NCBI GenBank assembly: GCA_015065205.1
Contig: SVQS01000016.1
Coordinates: forward strand, 1 to 20,397
DNA: 20,397 nucleotides
Reading direction: 5' to 3'
Source of the DNA: Oscillospiraceae bacterium
GTDB taxonomy: Bacteria > Bacillota > Clostridia > Oscillospirales > CAG-272
Positions 13,969 through 20,397 of this stretch are shown one piece after another. A program made the translations under genes and the position numbers. The notes beneath the pieces are model-generated. The model was given only the letters and a program-made list of their open reading frames with translations, had not been told where the DNA came from and did not search any database. The first letter of the stretch is position 1. Every line of letters begins with the position of its first letter.

Positions 13969-15438
13969 TCAAGCGTTTGTTTCGTTGCTGTCAACAGCAA
14001 CGGCAATGGGTTGTGTGTCTTCGGTTTCGTATTTTGCGTTCAGTTCGTTTGTCATTTGCTCAAGTGTCTTCTTGTCAAGGTTGTAAACAAGTGCAAGACC
14101 AACAAATTGCATTACAGCTGCAAACAGGTAGAGAGCTGCAACAAGATAGCGCATATTGAGTGCTACACTGAACAGCTGATTACCGGCATTGATTTCGGAG
14201 TAGCCGAGTGCAACCATAATAACGAGTGCCATAGAGGGGCCAATGCCTTGTGCGAGTTTACGGAAGAAGGAGTGTAAAGAATATACGGTGCCTTCCTCGC
14301 GTGCGCCGAATTTCCATTCGTTGTAGTCGATTGCATCACCCATCATAGACCAAGAAACGGTGCTGTAGATACCCATACCAAGGGAATTAAGCAACTGACA
14401 GAGGATGTAAATAACAAGGCCTTTTCCGTCGGGAGTGATAGGAGCGAGAAGCATAATGGTGCAGGCTGCAACAGAGCAAATGGAGCCAAGAACAGAGAGT
14501 TCTTTTTTACCGTATTTTACAACCAGTTTACGAGCCAAAGGAGTGAAGGCTACAATCGGAATCATTGAAAACATTGTAACAATTCCGGAAATACCAACGT
14601 TTTTGAAGTAGGATTGGAACATAACGGTAACAGCGGTGGATGCTGCTTGCATACCAATAAACATACCCATAGCAGCAATAGTTGCGCCAACAGCAGGGCG
14701 GTTTCTCATAAAGTTCCCCATTGCTTTGAGGACGTTGAATTTCGGTGCTTCTTCGCTAAGCGTTATATTTTCTTCCACACGAATGACCGTGTTGCGAATC
14801 ATATATTGGAACGCAAAGAATCCTGCTACACCCATAATAAGAGCAACAATGAATACGCGATTACCCAAAATGTTGTTGTTATCATCATAAATGATCATAG
14901 GAAGGATAACCATGGGAACCATGTTACCAATCATAGAACCAACAGAACGCCATGCCGAAAGGGAAGCTCTGTCTGCAGGGTCATTGGAAATCAAAGAGAG
15001 CAGGGAACCGTAAGGAACGTTTGCAATGGTGTAAAATGCATCCCAAAGAATGTAACCGGCTACAAATACAATTGCCTTGATAACAGGTTGGGATTCTTTT
15101 ACCCAAGGGATAAAGCACATTGCACCTGCAACGACAAGACCGATAGAACCGATCCAGATGTAAGCAAGGAACTTGCCTCTTTTGTAGGTTTTGCGTTTGT
15201 CGTTGTCGATGATAGAACCGATGAGAGGGTCATTAATTGCATCCCAAATTTGAACAAGGATGAGAAGACCTGCGTACAGAATGGAGTCCATTCGCATAAA
15301 CTGTGTCCAGAAAATGGCCATAGTACCCTTCAATGCAAAGCTCATATTGCAACCGAAATCTCCAGCTGCATAAGCGAGGCTGTCTCTAATGCCAAACTTG
15401 CGCTTGCCGTTGGCATCAAGCAAAGGTGCTTTTTTCAT
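13969..15438 (-). CDS. GPH-family sugar:cation symporter (MelB/LacS-like)
   Basis: Inner-membrane glycoside-pentoside-hexuronide symporter of the major facilitator superfamily, 489 residues with about 12 membrane segments. SLAYAAGDFGCNMSFALKGT (19-38) is the typical first segment, and QIWDAINDPLIGSIIDN (63-79) has the two Asp residues (66 and 70) that match the MelB cation site. The middle loop after RVEENITLSEEAPK separates the two halves. LacS-type IIA domain is absent. GAGGAAA precedes the ATG. It is first gene of the minus-strand set with the binding lipoprotein and GH2 enzyme, and divergent from the AraC regulator. A beta-galactoside substrate fits the neighbours but is inference. Confidence 0.93.
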   Translation of the reverse strand: MKKAPLLDANGKRKFGIRDSLAYAAGDFGCNMSFALKGTMAIFWTQFMRMDSILYAGLLILVQIWDAINDPLIGSIIDNDKRKTYKRGKFLAYIWIGSIGLVVAGAMCFIPWVKESQPVIKAIVFVAGYILWDAFYTIANVPYGSLLSLISNDPADRASLSAWRSVGSMIGNMVPMVILPMIIYDDNNNILGNRVFIVALIMGVAGFFAFQYMIRNTVIRVEENITLSEEAPKFNVLKAMGNFMRNRPAVGATIAAMGMFIGMQAASTAVTVMFQSYFKNVGISGIVTMFSMIPIVAFTPLARKLVVKYGKKELSVLGSICSVAACTIMLLAPITPDGKGLVIYILCQLLNSLGMGIYSTVSWSMMGDAIDYNEWKFGAREEGTVYSLHSFFRKLAQGIGPSMALVIMVALGYSEINAGNQLFSVALNMRYLVAALYLFAAVMQFVGLALVYNLDKKTLEQMTNELNAKYETEDTQPIAVAVDSNETNA

Positions 15439-15595
15439 TGTTGTTTTCCTCTTTTCTAAATTTTTATTTTGTGTGAATCAAGTCGTGGTTCCGACTCGAA
15501 ATCCATCATAATTTATTATAATTCTTTTCGCCCTTTAGCGTGAGTATAATTTTAATCTATTTTCGTATTTTTTTAATATTTTTGTGCAAAAATCA
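15439..15595 (-). promoter_or_regulatory. Regulatory gap ahead of the GPH-lipoprotein-GH2 operon
   Basis: A minus-strand TATAAT (15515-15520) is the likely -10 box of the sugar operon; the sequence 17 bases upstream (TCACGC) is a poor -35, as expected for an activator-dependent promoter. The leader holds a small hairpin, AGTCG (15481-15485) with CGACT (15492-15496). No clear AraC direct repeat or cre site was recognised. Confidence 0.45.
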
Positions 15596-15624
15596 TTGAA
15601 AATATATAAATATTATGTTATAAT
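15596..15624 (+). promoter_or_regulatory. AraC-family regulator promoter
   Basis: -35 TTGAAA (15596-15601), 17-base spacer, perfect -10 TATAAT (15619-15624), about 53 bases ahead of the start codon, in an AT-rich gap shared with the divergent sugar operon. Confidence 0.8.
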
Positions 15625-15677
15625 TAAGAAAAATGACGAAAAAATAGCGTCGAATGTCCTTGAAAGGAGGGATTTCT

Positions 15678-16898
15678 ATGCCATATGAACAGGAGTTTGC
15701 ATTGTTGCATGATACATTTCAAAAGAGCCATGTGAGTCTTTCTCTCATTGCAGAGGTGGATTTTTATGCTTTACGTGAAGTCAATCCGCTTCAAACCGGC
15801 ATCGAGGACACTCCTGATTTTCTTGCACGCAAGCTCTTTTTGCAATCTTTAGCGCCGTACACGATGTACAAGCAAACTGATGCTTACCGTCGTGCGTGGA
15901 TTTATTTGCTTCTTCCCGAAAGAGAGCAACAAGAGGTGCTTTTGGTTGGCCCGTATTTAGCATCTCCCATTGGCGAAGAAGAGATGCTTGAGATGAGTGA
16001 GGAGAATGGCATTTCTCCGCAAGTACAGCGGACTGTGCGCGAATATTATGCCTCACTTCCGGTTTTGCGCGACACCAACCTGCTGTTTGTTATGCTGGAA
16101 ACCTTTTGTGAGCGTATTTGGCACCGACCGTCCTTTGCGGTTGTTGATGTTAACCGTGAGCATCATATTCCCGCTTCTGTTTTAAGCGTTGTTCCCCGAA
16201 CCGACAGTTTTGATGACCATCTTGCAAACATGAAGGTGTTGGAAAAGCGTTATGCGTTTGAAAACGAAATGATTCGCGCGGTTACGCTCGGGCAGATTCA
16301 TAAGGAAAAACAGTTTCTCTCGGGCTTTGCAGCAATGCCGCTTGAAATGAGAAGCTCATCGCCATTGCGCAGTGCTAAAAATTATAGCATCATTATGAAT
16401 ACGCTCCTGCGAAAAGCGGCAGAAAATGGTGGCGTTCACCCGGTTTACCTTGACCGCATTTCATCGGACTTTGCACGCAAAATTGAAGAGACGTCTGTTC
16501 TCTCAGCGTTTCCAACGTTGATGAATGAAATGTTCCGTTCTTATTGCCGTTTGGTTAGAAAGCATTCCATTAGACGCTATTCTCCTGTTGTACAAAAAGC
16601 GATTTTGCTCATCGATTCCGATCTTTCGGCACCCCTGACGCTTTCCACACTTGCCGCCGCGCAGGGGTTGAGTGAAGGGTATCTTGCCACTATCTTCAAG
16701 AGGGAAACGGAAAAGACGGTTTCTGAATACGTGCGCGAAAAACGCATGAAGCACGCGGCACATCTGCTAACCACCACACGTTTGCAAATTCAAACCATAG
16801 CCCTGCATTGCGGTATTATGGACGTGCAGTATTTTTCCAAGCTTTTCAAAAAGCACACGGGCAAAACCCCAAAGGAATACCGCGAAACGGCAGAGTAA
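15678..16898 (+). CDS. AraC/XylS-family transcriptional regulator
   Basis: DNA-binding regulator of 406 residues. The C-terminal 100 residues (about 303-404) form the double HTH AraC domain: LTLSTLAAAQGLSEGYLATIF for the first HTH region (partial view), then KRMKHAAHLLTTT and IQTIALHCGIMDVQYFSKLFKKHTGKTPKEYR for the second, the family signature. The N-terminal 300 residues are not a cupin I can recognise; this long N-part is common in clostridial AraC proteins and presumably senses the sugar. The frame opens eight codons earlier, but AAAGGAGGG (15663-15671) fixes ATG 15678. Divergent from the GPH-lipoprotein-GH2 genes, it is very probably their activator. A strong terminator follows. Confidence 0.93.
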   Translation: MPYEQEFALLHDTFQKSHVSLSLIAEVDFYALREVNPLQTGIEDTPDFLARKLFLQSLAPYTMYKQTDAYRRAWIYLLLPEREQQEVLLVGPYLASPIGEEEMLEMSEENGISPQVQRTVREYYASLPVLRDTNLLFVMLETFCERIWHRPSFAVVDVNREHHIPASVLSVVPRTDSFDDHLANMKVLEKRYAFENEMIRAVTLGQIHKEKQFLSGFAAMPLEMRSSSPLRSAKNYSIIMNTLLRKAAENGGVHPVYLDRISSDFARKIEETSVLSAFPTLMNEMFRSYCRLVRKHSIRRYSPVVQKAILLIDSDLSAPLTLSTLAAAQGLSEGYLATIFKRETEKTVSEYVREKRMKHAAHLLTTTRLQIQTIALHCGIMDVQYFSKLFKKHTGKTPKEYRETAE

Positions 16899-16913
16899 CA
16901 CATCACGTAGCAT

Positions 16914-16950
16914 AAGGCGCACCTGCAAACTTTGCAGGTGCGCCTTTTTT
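16914..16950 (+). terminator. Intrinsic terminator of the AraC gene
   Basis: Long GC-rich stem of 14 or more pairs, AAGGCGCACCTGCA (16914-16927) with TGCAGGTGCGCCTT (16933-16946), short A/T loop and a run of T on the plus strand. It lies between the convergent AraC and 2H phosphoesterase genes. Confidence 0.92.
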
Positions 16951-16965
16951 ATTTGATTTAAAAAA

Positions 16966-17508
16966 TTAATTTTCAAAAAGCTCGATACTGTGGGTTACGC
17001 TGTAAGTTCCCACATCGCCGGATTTGGATGCTCCAATAATCAATTTTTTCGCACAGAGTGATAAAGGAATTTTTATATCTTTTATTCGATCGTACGCAGT
17101 GGCAATTTTTTCTTTGTCGGAATCCAAAAACAAGGTTGAGTGAAATTTGAAATCGAGATCAAATTTGTGAGGTATAATATTATGTTTCGCCATTAGAATT
17201 TGATTGAGCTCTTTGTGAATGCGGCACAGAGTGGCATTCTCCTTTATGCGAATCCAAACGATTGTGCCCTCAATTTCAACACCGCTTACATCGACCGAGA
17301 ACGGTTTAAGTGTTTTGTAATAATCGAGAAGTGTTTGGATAACGCAAGGATAAGCTCCATCGTCCACGGCAAATGAGATTTTCAAAGATATATGAAAGGG
17401 CAGAGAAAAGGTCGAGTTTTCAAAATTCAAATTTTTCTCTATGTCTTGTGCTTTCCCTTTTATTTCTTCGAGTTGGTCGTCAACGTCTATTGCTGTCCAA
17501 ACGTACAT
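16966..17508 (-). CDS. 2H phosphoesterase, 2'-5' RNA ligase-like protein
   Basis: The 180-residue protein has the two-histidine signature of the 2H phosphoesterase superfamily: His39-Ile-Ser41 in LPFHISLKIS and His123-Ser-Thr125 in KFHSTLFLD, about 85 residues apart as in ThpR-like and YjcG-like members. It starts MYVWTAIDVDDQ, has VEIEGTIVWIRIKEN as the central strand pair, and ends with a long C-terminal part (SLCAKKLIIGASKSG). The family cleaves or joins 2',3'-cyclic or 2'-5' phosphate bonds in RNA or small nucleotides; the substrate here is unknown. AAGGAG precedes the ATG and a full-consensus promoter lies upstream, so it is a single-gene unit. Confidence 0.8.
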   Translation of the reverse strand: MYVWTAIDVDDQLEEIKGKAQDIEKNLNFENSTFSLPFHISLKISFAVDDGAYPCVIQTLLDYYKTLKPFSVDVSGVEIEGTIVWIRIKENATLCRIHKELNQILMAKHNIIPHKFDLDFKFHSTLFLDSDKEKIATAYDRIKDIKIPLSLCAKKLIIGASKSGDVGTYSVTHSIELFEN

Positions 17509-17541
17509 ATTGAGGCTCCTTGTACTTTTTTCTTATGAGAC

Positions 17542-17570
17542 ATTATAGCATAGAATGATTCATTTGTCAA
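17542..17570 (-). promoter_or_regulatory. Promoter of the 2H phosphoesterase gene
   Basis: On the minus strand: perfect -35 TTGACA (17565-17570), 17-base spacer, perfect -10 TATAAT (17542-17547), about 34 bases ahead of the start codon. Confidence 0.9.
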
Positions 17571-17580
17571 CGAAACAAAA

Positions 17581-17790
17581 GAAGATTTGAACCCTACTCC
17601 CGCGAGCAAAAACGCCTATGGCGTTTGGCACTGCGTGCTGTGCTGCGACTTTGTCGCAACGCTCGCGGAGCAATCGGCGCCATTCGAGCCTGTGAGCGAG
17701 TTCCCGCTCGAATTGGCTTGATTTACGAACTCAACTTCGAGCCGCGCGCGGCTCTCGTCTGCACTCGCATCGAAAAACAGACACCCTCTA
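17581..17790. other. GC-rich hairpin cluster in a long intergenic region
   Basis: This part of the 437-base gene-free gap is far richer in GC than other gaps. CCGCGAGC (17600-17607) pairs with GCTCGCGG (17661-17668) and encloses two perfect hairpins: AAACGCC-TAT-GGCGTTT (17610-17626) and TGCGAC-TTT-GTCGCA (17644-17658). Next is ATTCGAGC (17682-17689) with GCTCGAAT (17706-17713), extended by GCC/GGC, then a perfect 16-base palindrome, GAGCCGCGCGCGGCTC (17739-17754). An open frame across it (17625-18035) has no ribosome binding site and no recognisable product. The element may be a structured RNA or a dispersed repeat; the rest of the gap (17791-17872) shows nothing I can name. Confidence 0.45.
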
Positions 17791-17872
17791 AAGCAAAAAA
17801 GTATCGCTGCTTTACAGTTCCTACTATAGTGCGATGGTGCGATTGCGTTCGTGCAAATTCACCAACATCGTC

Positions 17873-17916
17873 AAAAAAGCAAAGGCATCACCGTGCGGTG
17901 ATACCTTTGCTTTTTT
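17873..17916 (-). terminator. Intrinsic terminator of the hypothetical gene, possibly bidirectional
   Basis: A long hairpin: AAAAAAGCAAAGG (17873-17885) with CCTTTGCTTTTTT (17904-17916), one mismatch, then ATCACC with GGTGAT closing a four-base loop. A- and T-runs at both ends allow termination in either direction. It is 30 bases beyond the stop of the minus-strand gene at 17946. Confidence 0.88.
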
Positions 17917-17945
17917 GGCTAATGACTCTAATTTTGATACAAAGC

Positions 17946-18374
17946 TTACTGAAAATAAAGATGATAATCGCCATTTGCCTTATTATCAATATCTTCCTTT
18001 GTGGTAAAGGAAATCATAGCTTTTCTGTGGGTTAACGAATGTAAAATGCTTTGTTGCTCTTCTTCTGTTTCACCGCAGAAAGTAATATTAGGAGCACCCA
18101 TGTTTGTAATCTCAAATGCCTCTTGCGGATAACCCAAATCAATCAAATTGCGAATTGTCGCTTTCTCTAAATCATCACAATAGCCGGAGGCTTTTGCAGC
18201 TTCCAGTTCCGCATCGCTTTCAAACAAATACCACACCACAAGATTTTGAGGCGCAATATCAAATGCACCGTAGAAAAAGTGTTGATATATTTTTGGGGTG
18301 CTATCGGCAAATGCAGCTATTGTTTTTGCAACAGCTTTTTTGATAATACGATTGCGTTTTGAAAACAGGAACAT
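17946..18374 (-). CDS. Hypothetical protein
   Basis: The 142-residue protein is not recognised. It begins with a basic segment (MFLFSKRNRIIKKAVAKTI), then a region with YQHFFYGAFDIAPQNLVVWYLF, and an acidic middle (ESDAELEAAKASGYCDDLEKA). It continues NLIDLGYPQEAFEITNMGAPN and ends KANGDYHLYFQ. There is no signal peptide, membrane segment or obvious catalytic motif; the mixed alpha/beta pattern suggests a small soluble domain. A good AAAGGTGGGA precedes the ATG, and a strong terminator follows, so it appears to be a real single-gene unit. Confidence 0.75.
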   Translation of the reverse strand: MFLFSKRNRIIKKAVAKTIAAFADSTPKIYQHFFYGAFDIAPQNLVVWYLFESDAELEAAKASGYCDDLEKATIRNLIDLGYPQEAFEITNMGAPNITFCGETEEEQQSILHSLTHRKAMISFTTKEDIDNKANGDYHLYFQ

Positions 18375-18415
18375 AACGATCCCACCTTTCTAAAATCATT
18401 GTACTACAAATAAGC

Positions 18416-18453
18416 AAAAACCGCAACCCTTTTGTATCAGAATTGCGGTTTTT
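18416..18453 (-). terminator. Terminator of tRNA-Ser
   Basis: Perfect 11-bp stem, AAAAACCGCAA (18416-18426) with TTGCGGTTTTT (18443-18453), loop of 16 bases that can pair partly further. On the minus strand it ends in a T-run and starts three bases after the encoded CCA. Confidence 0.85.
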
Positions 18454-18456
18454 ATT

Positions 18457-18548
18457 TGGCGGAGAAGGAGAGATTTGAACTCTCGCGCCGGGGTAACCGG
18501 CCTACACCCTTAGCAGGGGCGCCTCTTCGGCCTCTTGAGTACTTCTCC
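18457..18548 (-). tRNA. tRNA-Ser(GCU)
   Basis: On the minus strand the acceptor GGAGAAG (18548-18542) pairs with CTTCTCC (18467-18461), followed by discriminator G and an encoded CCA (18459-18457). The anticodon stem CGCCC/GGGTG encloses loop CTGCTAA, giving anticodon GCT, which reads the AGC and AGT serine codons. A long variable arm (GCCGG-TTAC-CCCGGC region), as required for class II serine tRNA, and a T-arm with GAG-AGTTCAAATCT-CTC follow. Confidence 0.96.
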
Positions 18549-18595
18549 GTGTACTCATCACAAGCTGCCGTTTGCAGTGGCTTGCGACATCGCTT

Positions 18596-18624
18596 ATTAT
18601 ACACTATTTTTATCCTTTTGTCAA
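18596..18624 (-). promoter_or_regulatory. Promoter of tRNA-Ser
   Basis: On the minus strand: perfect -35 TTGACA (18619-18624), 17-base spacer, perfect -10 TATAAT (18596-18601), about 48 bases ahead of the mature tRNA 5' end. Confidence 0.9.
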
Positions 18625-18668
18625 GTCCTTTTTTATCTTTTTTCAATCTTTTTTTCTCATCTCTCCTC

Positions 18669-18697
18669 TTGACATACGCACTACAATTATATATAAT
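18669..18697 (+). promoter_or_regulatory. Promoter of the corrinoid methyltransferase operon
   Basis: Perfect -35 TTGACA (18669-18674), 17-base spacer, perfect -10 TATAAT (18692-18697). The leader is about 65 bases; I see no cobalamin riboswitch in it, which would need far more length. Confidence 0.88.
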
Positions 18698-18767
18698 ATG
18701 TTTAACGGCTTATATAAAGGTGCAAAAGCCCTGCTTACACAATTTGAACACGTAAAGGAGAAAAAAG

Positions 18768-19409
18768 ATGAGTATTCTGATTGATATATCCGAAAATCTG
18801 CAAAAGGGTAAAGCTAAAATTGTAAAAGAACTCGTACAGCAAGCCATTGATGAAGGTATGAACCCCCAAGAGATTCTTGGTGGACTTCTTTCGGGTATGG
18901 ACGTTATTGGCGAAAAGTTCAAGAACGGTGACGTTTACATCCCTGAGGTTTTGGTTGCTGCAAGAGCGATGAATCAAGGTGCGGCACTGCTCAAGCCTTT
19001 GCTTGCCGAGGCTGGCGCTGTGGCGTGCGGTCGAGTTTGCATCGGTACCGTTCAAGGTGACTTGCACGACATTGGCAAAAATCTTGTTAAGATGATGATG
19101 GAAGGCAAGGGACTTGAGGTGGTTGATCTCGGTACCGACGTTTCCCCCGAGGCATTCGTCAATGCCGCCATCGAGCAGAACTGTCAGGTTATCTGCTGCT
19201 CTGCGCTCCTTACCACTACGATGGGGGTAATGGGTGACGTTGTCAAAGCCGCGGAAGCAGCAGGTGTGCGCGAAAAGATCAAAATTATGATCGGTGGCGC
19301 ACCCGTCAACGAGGAGTTTCGCCGCGAGATCGGTGCCGATGCTTACTGTGCCGATGCCGCAAGTGCGGCTGATATGGCGGTAGAGCTTTGCAAAACTCTC
19401 GTGCAATAA
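18768..19409 (+). CDS. Corrinoid (B12-binding) methyl-carrier protein, MtaC/MtbC/MttC type
   Basis: The 213-residue protein carries a methyl group on a cobamide cofactor between two methyltransferases in the cytoplasm. The N-terminal helical cap domain (residues 1-85) has QAIDEGMNPQEIL, FKNGDVYIPEVLVAARAM and is the B12-binding_2 domain. The C-terminal Rossmann-like domain (88-213) has GTVQGDLHDIGKNLV, with the DxHxxG motif (Asp98, His100, Gly103) that gives the lower cobalt ligand. It continues VDLGTDV, CCSALLTTTMGVM and IMIGGAPVN, typical B12-binding turns. AAAGGAG precedes the ATG. It is four bases ahead of the URO-D-family gene, so they are one operon. The methyl donor (methanol, methylamine, betaine-like or methoxyl compounds) cannot be told here. 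Confidence 0.95.
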   Translation: MSILIDISENLQKGKAKIVKELVQQAIDEGMNPQEILGGLLSGMDVIGEKFKNGDVYIPEVLVAARAMNQGAALLKPLLAEAGAVACGRVCIGTVQGDLHDIGKNLVKMMMEGKGLEVVDLGTDVSPEAFVNAAIEQNCQVICCSALLTTTMGVMGDVVKAAEAAGVREKIKIMIGGAPVNEEFRREIGADAYCADAASAADMAVELCKTLVQ

Positions 19410-19413
19410 GCCT

Positions 19414-20397
19414 ATGAAGACGTTAACAGAGCGCGAACGCATCCTGCGTACCTACCGTCATCAAGAGGTCGACCGCATTCCTATGCTTGATTCCGCTTGG
19501 GACGGGACGATCCGCAGATGGCAAAACGAGGGAATGCCTCAAGACGTATCGTGGGTAGATTATTTTGGCTTTGATCATCAAATTCGTGTGGGAACCGATA
19601 ACTCCCCGCGTTTTGCACAAAAGGTGTTGGAGGAAAATGATCGATATAAGATCGTGACTACCCAATGGGGTACCACGCAAAAGCGATTTCGCGAGCTTGA
19701 CTCCACTCCCGAAAATTTGAATTATTATTATGATTGCTCCGAGCGGTGGGAAGAAGCCAAGCAGGCAATGCTTACCTATCACGAGGATCGTATTCCGTGG
19801 GACTACCTTAAAAAGAACTATCCGCGCTGGAAGGCGGAGGGCAGATTTTTACAGCTCACCGTCTGGTTTGGTTTTGACGTGGCGCATTCTCATATGATAG
19901 GCACCGAGAATTTTCTTATCGGTTTGCTTGATGAACCCGAATGGGCAACCGATGTCTTTGATACTTATCTGAAGACCTCTCTCGATCTTTGCCAACGCAT
20001 TTTGGATGCCGGCTACGAATTTGACGGTATATTTTGGTATGATGATATGGGATATAAGGGAACCCCCTTCTTCTCGCCGCAAATCTATCGCGAGCTTCTA
20101 CAGCCGTACCACAAAAAGGTGGTTGATTGGGCACACGAGCGCGGCATGGTTACCGAACTGCATTCCTGCGGTTTTATTGAGCCCCTTTTGCCCGATATTA
20201 TCCAAACGGGTGTAGAAATGCTCAATCCCTTGGAGATCAAGGCGGGTATGGATCCGCAAAGGCTCAAATCCACTTGGGGCGATAAGCTTGCCTTCCACGG
20301 TGGTATCAATGCCCAGCTTTGGAACGATATCGACCGCGTAAAAGCGGAAATGGAGCGTATCATACCACTGATGAAGGAGGGCGGCGGCTATATTTTT
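19414..20397 (+). CDS. URO-D-family methyltransferase (MtaA/MtbA-like), C-terminus beyond the window
   Basis: The frame is open from ATG 19414 to the last base (328 codons, no stop), so the gene is cut by the window edge. It belongs to the uroporphyrinogen decarboxylase-like superfamily, which includes zinc-dependent methylcobamide:acceptor methyltransferases. TERERILRTYRHQEVDRIPM at the N-end is the family's usual opening. The zinc motif His-x-Cys-Gly is at His250-Ser-Cys252-Gly in TELHSCGFIEPLLPDI, and KLAFHGGINAQ (291-301) is a conserved strand. The third zinc ligand would lie past the edge. Coupling to a corrinoid protein four bases upstream argues for methyl transfer rather than haem synthesis. 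The methyl acceptor (a thiol, tetrahydrofolate or other) is unknown. Confidence 0.88.
   Translation, partial: MKTLTERERILRTYRHQEVDRIPMLDSAWDGTIRRWQNEGMPQDVSWVDYFGFDHQIRVGTDNSPRFAQKVLEENDRYKIVTTQWGTTQKRFRELDSTPENLNYYYDCSERWEEAKQAMLTYHEDRIPWDYLKKNYPRWKAEGRFLQLTVWFGFDVAHSHMIGTENFLIGLLDEPEWATDVFDTYLKTSLDLCQRILDAGYEFDGIFWYDDMGYKGTPFFSPQIYRELLQPYHKKVVDWAHERGMVTELHSCGFIEPLLPDIIQTGVEMLNPLEIKAGMDPQRLKSTWGDKLAFHGGINAQLWNDIDRVKAEMERIIPLMKEGGGYIF

Noticed and set aside
17581..17600. Possible second tRNA suggested by the T-arm-like GATTTGAACCC
   Set aside because: No matching acceptor stem, anticodon arm or CCA could be found on either strand; at best a fragment or chance likeness.
17625..18035. 136-codon open frame across the hairpin cluster
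   Set aside because: It has no ribosome binding site, covers palindromes and a terminator, and its end overlaps the hypothetical gene on the other strand; the Arg/Ala-rich start reflects GC-rich hairpins.
18698..18767. Cobalamin riboswitch ahead of the corrinoid operon
   Set aside because: The leader is only about 65 bases and has no B12-box-like sequence; a cobalamin riboswitch is much longer.

Overview
The window looks like part of the chromosome of an anaerobic Bacillota, most likely an uncultured gut clostridium. The basis is a perfect CIRCE operator in front of groESL, strong AGGAGG-type ribosome binding sites, many TTGACA-17-TATAAT promoters, an AGCS amino-acid symporter, a divergent AraC/GPH/GH2 sugar locus and a corrinoid methyltransferase operon. 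No species-level marker such as rRNA is present. I see no insertion sequence, prophage, CRISPR array or recognisable defence island.

Layout from left to right. 1-110: the lysine-rich end of an unidentified gene and its terminator. 155-2314: groESL on the minus strand with promoter and CIRCE, ending near a palindromic repeat. 2461-5042: an AGCS symporter and gap (GAPDH). 5056-5214: a second copy of the palindromic repeat and a structured non-coding element. 5231-6646: accessory genes, namely a stand-alone SLOG protein, an XRE regulator and a phosphoribosyltransferase-like protein whose PRPP motif has Ala-Ala in place of the acidic pair. 6734-9276: a glpK and monoacylglycerol-lipase-like operon. 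9286-9542: a gene-free stretch bounded by an imperfect direct repeat. 9588-10217: a small divergent pair, hypothetical protein and XRE regulator, sharing an operator-like array. 10279-16898: a carbohydrate locus with GH2 glycosidase, galactose-binding-type lipoprotein and GPH symporter on the minus strand, and a divergent AraC regulator. 16966-18374: a 2H phosphoesterase, a GC-rich hairpin cluster and a hypothetical gene. 18457-18548: tRNA-Ser(GCU). 18669-20397: a corrinoid protein and a URO-D-family methyltransferase that runs off the window.

Three metabolic units stand out. In the first, a cytoplasmic lipase-like hydrolase could release glycerol that GlpK phosphorylates, feeding triose phosphate to GAPDH. 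In the second, a sugar captured by the lipoprotein or imported by the GPH symporter is probably cleaved by the GH2 enzyme under AraC control. In the third, a B12-binding methyl carrier is made with a zinc-dependent methyltransferase; the partner that takes the methyl group from the substrate is not visible here.

I did not find a clear new defence or mobile system. The best second-look items are the repeated and structured intergenic elements, the sugar-binding lipoprotein without ABC transporter subunits, the XRE pair with its operator array, and the PRTase-like protein with a changed PRPP motif. Four very long open frames antisense to groEL, gap, glpK and the GH2 gene are judged to be shadows.
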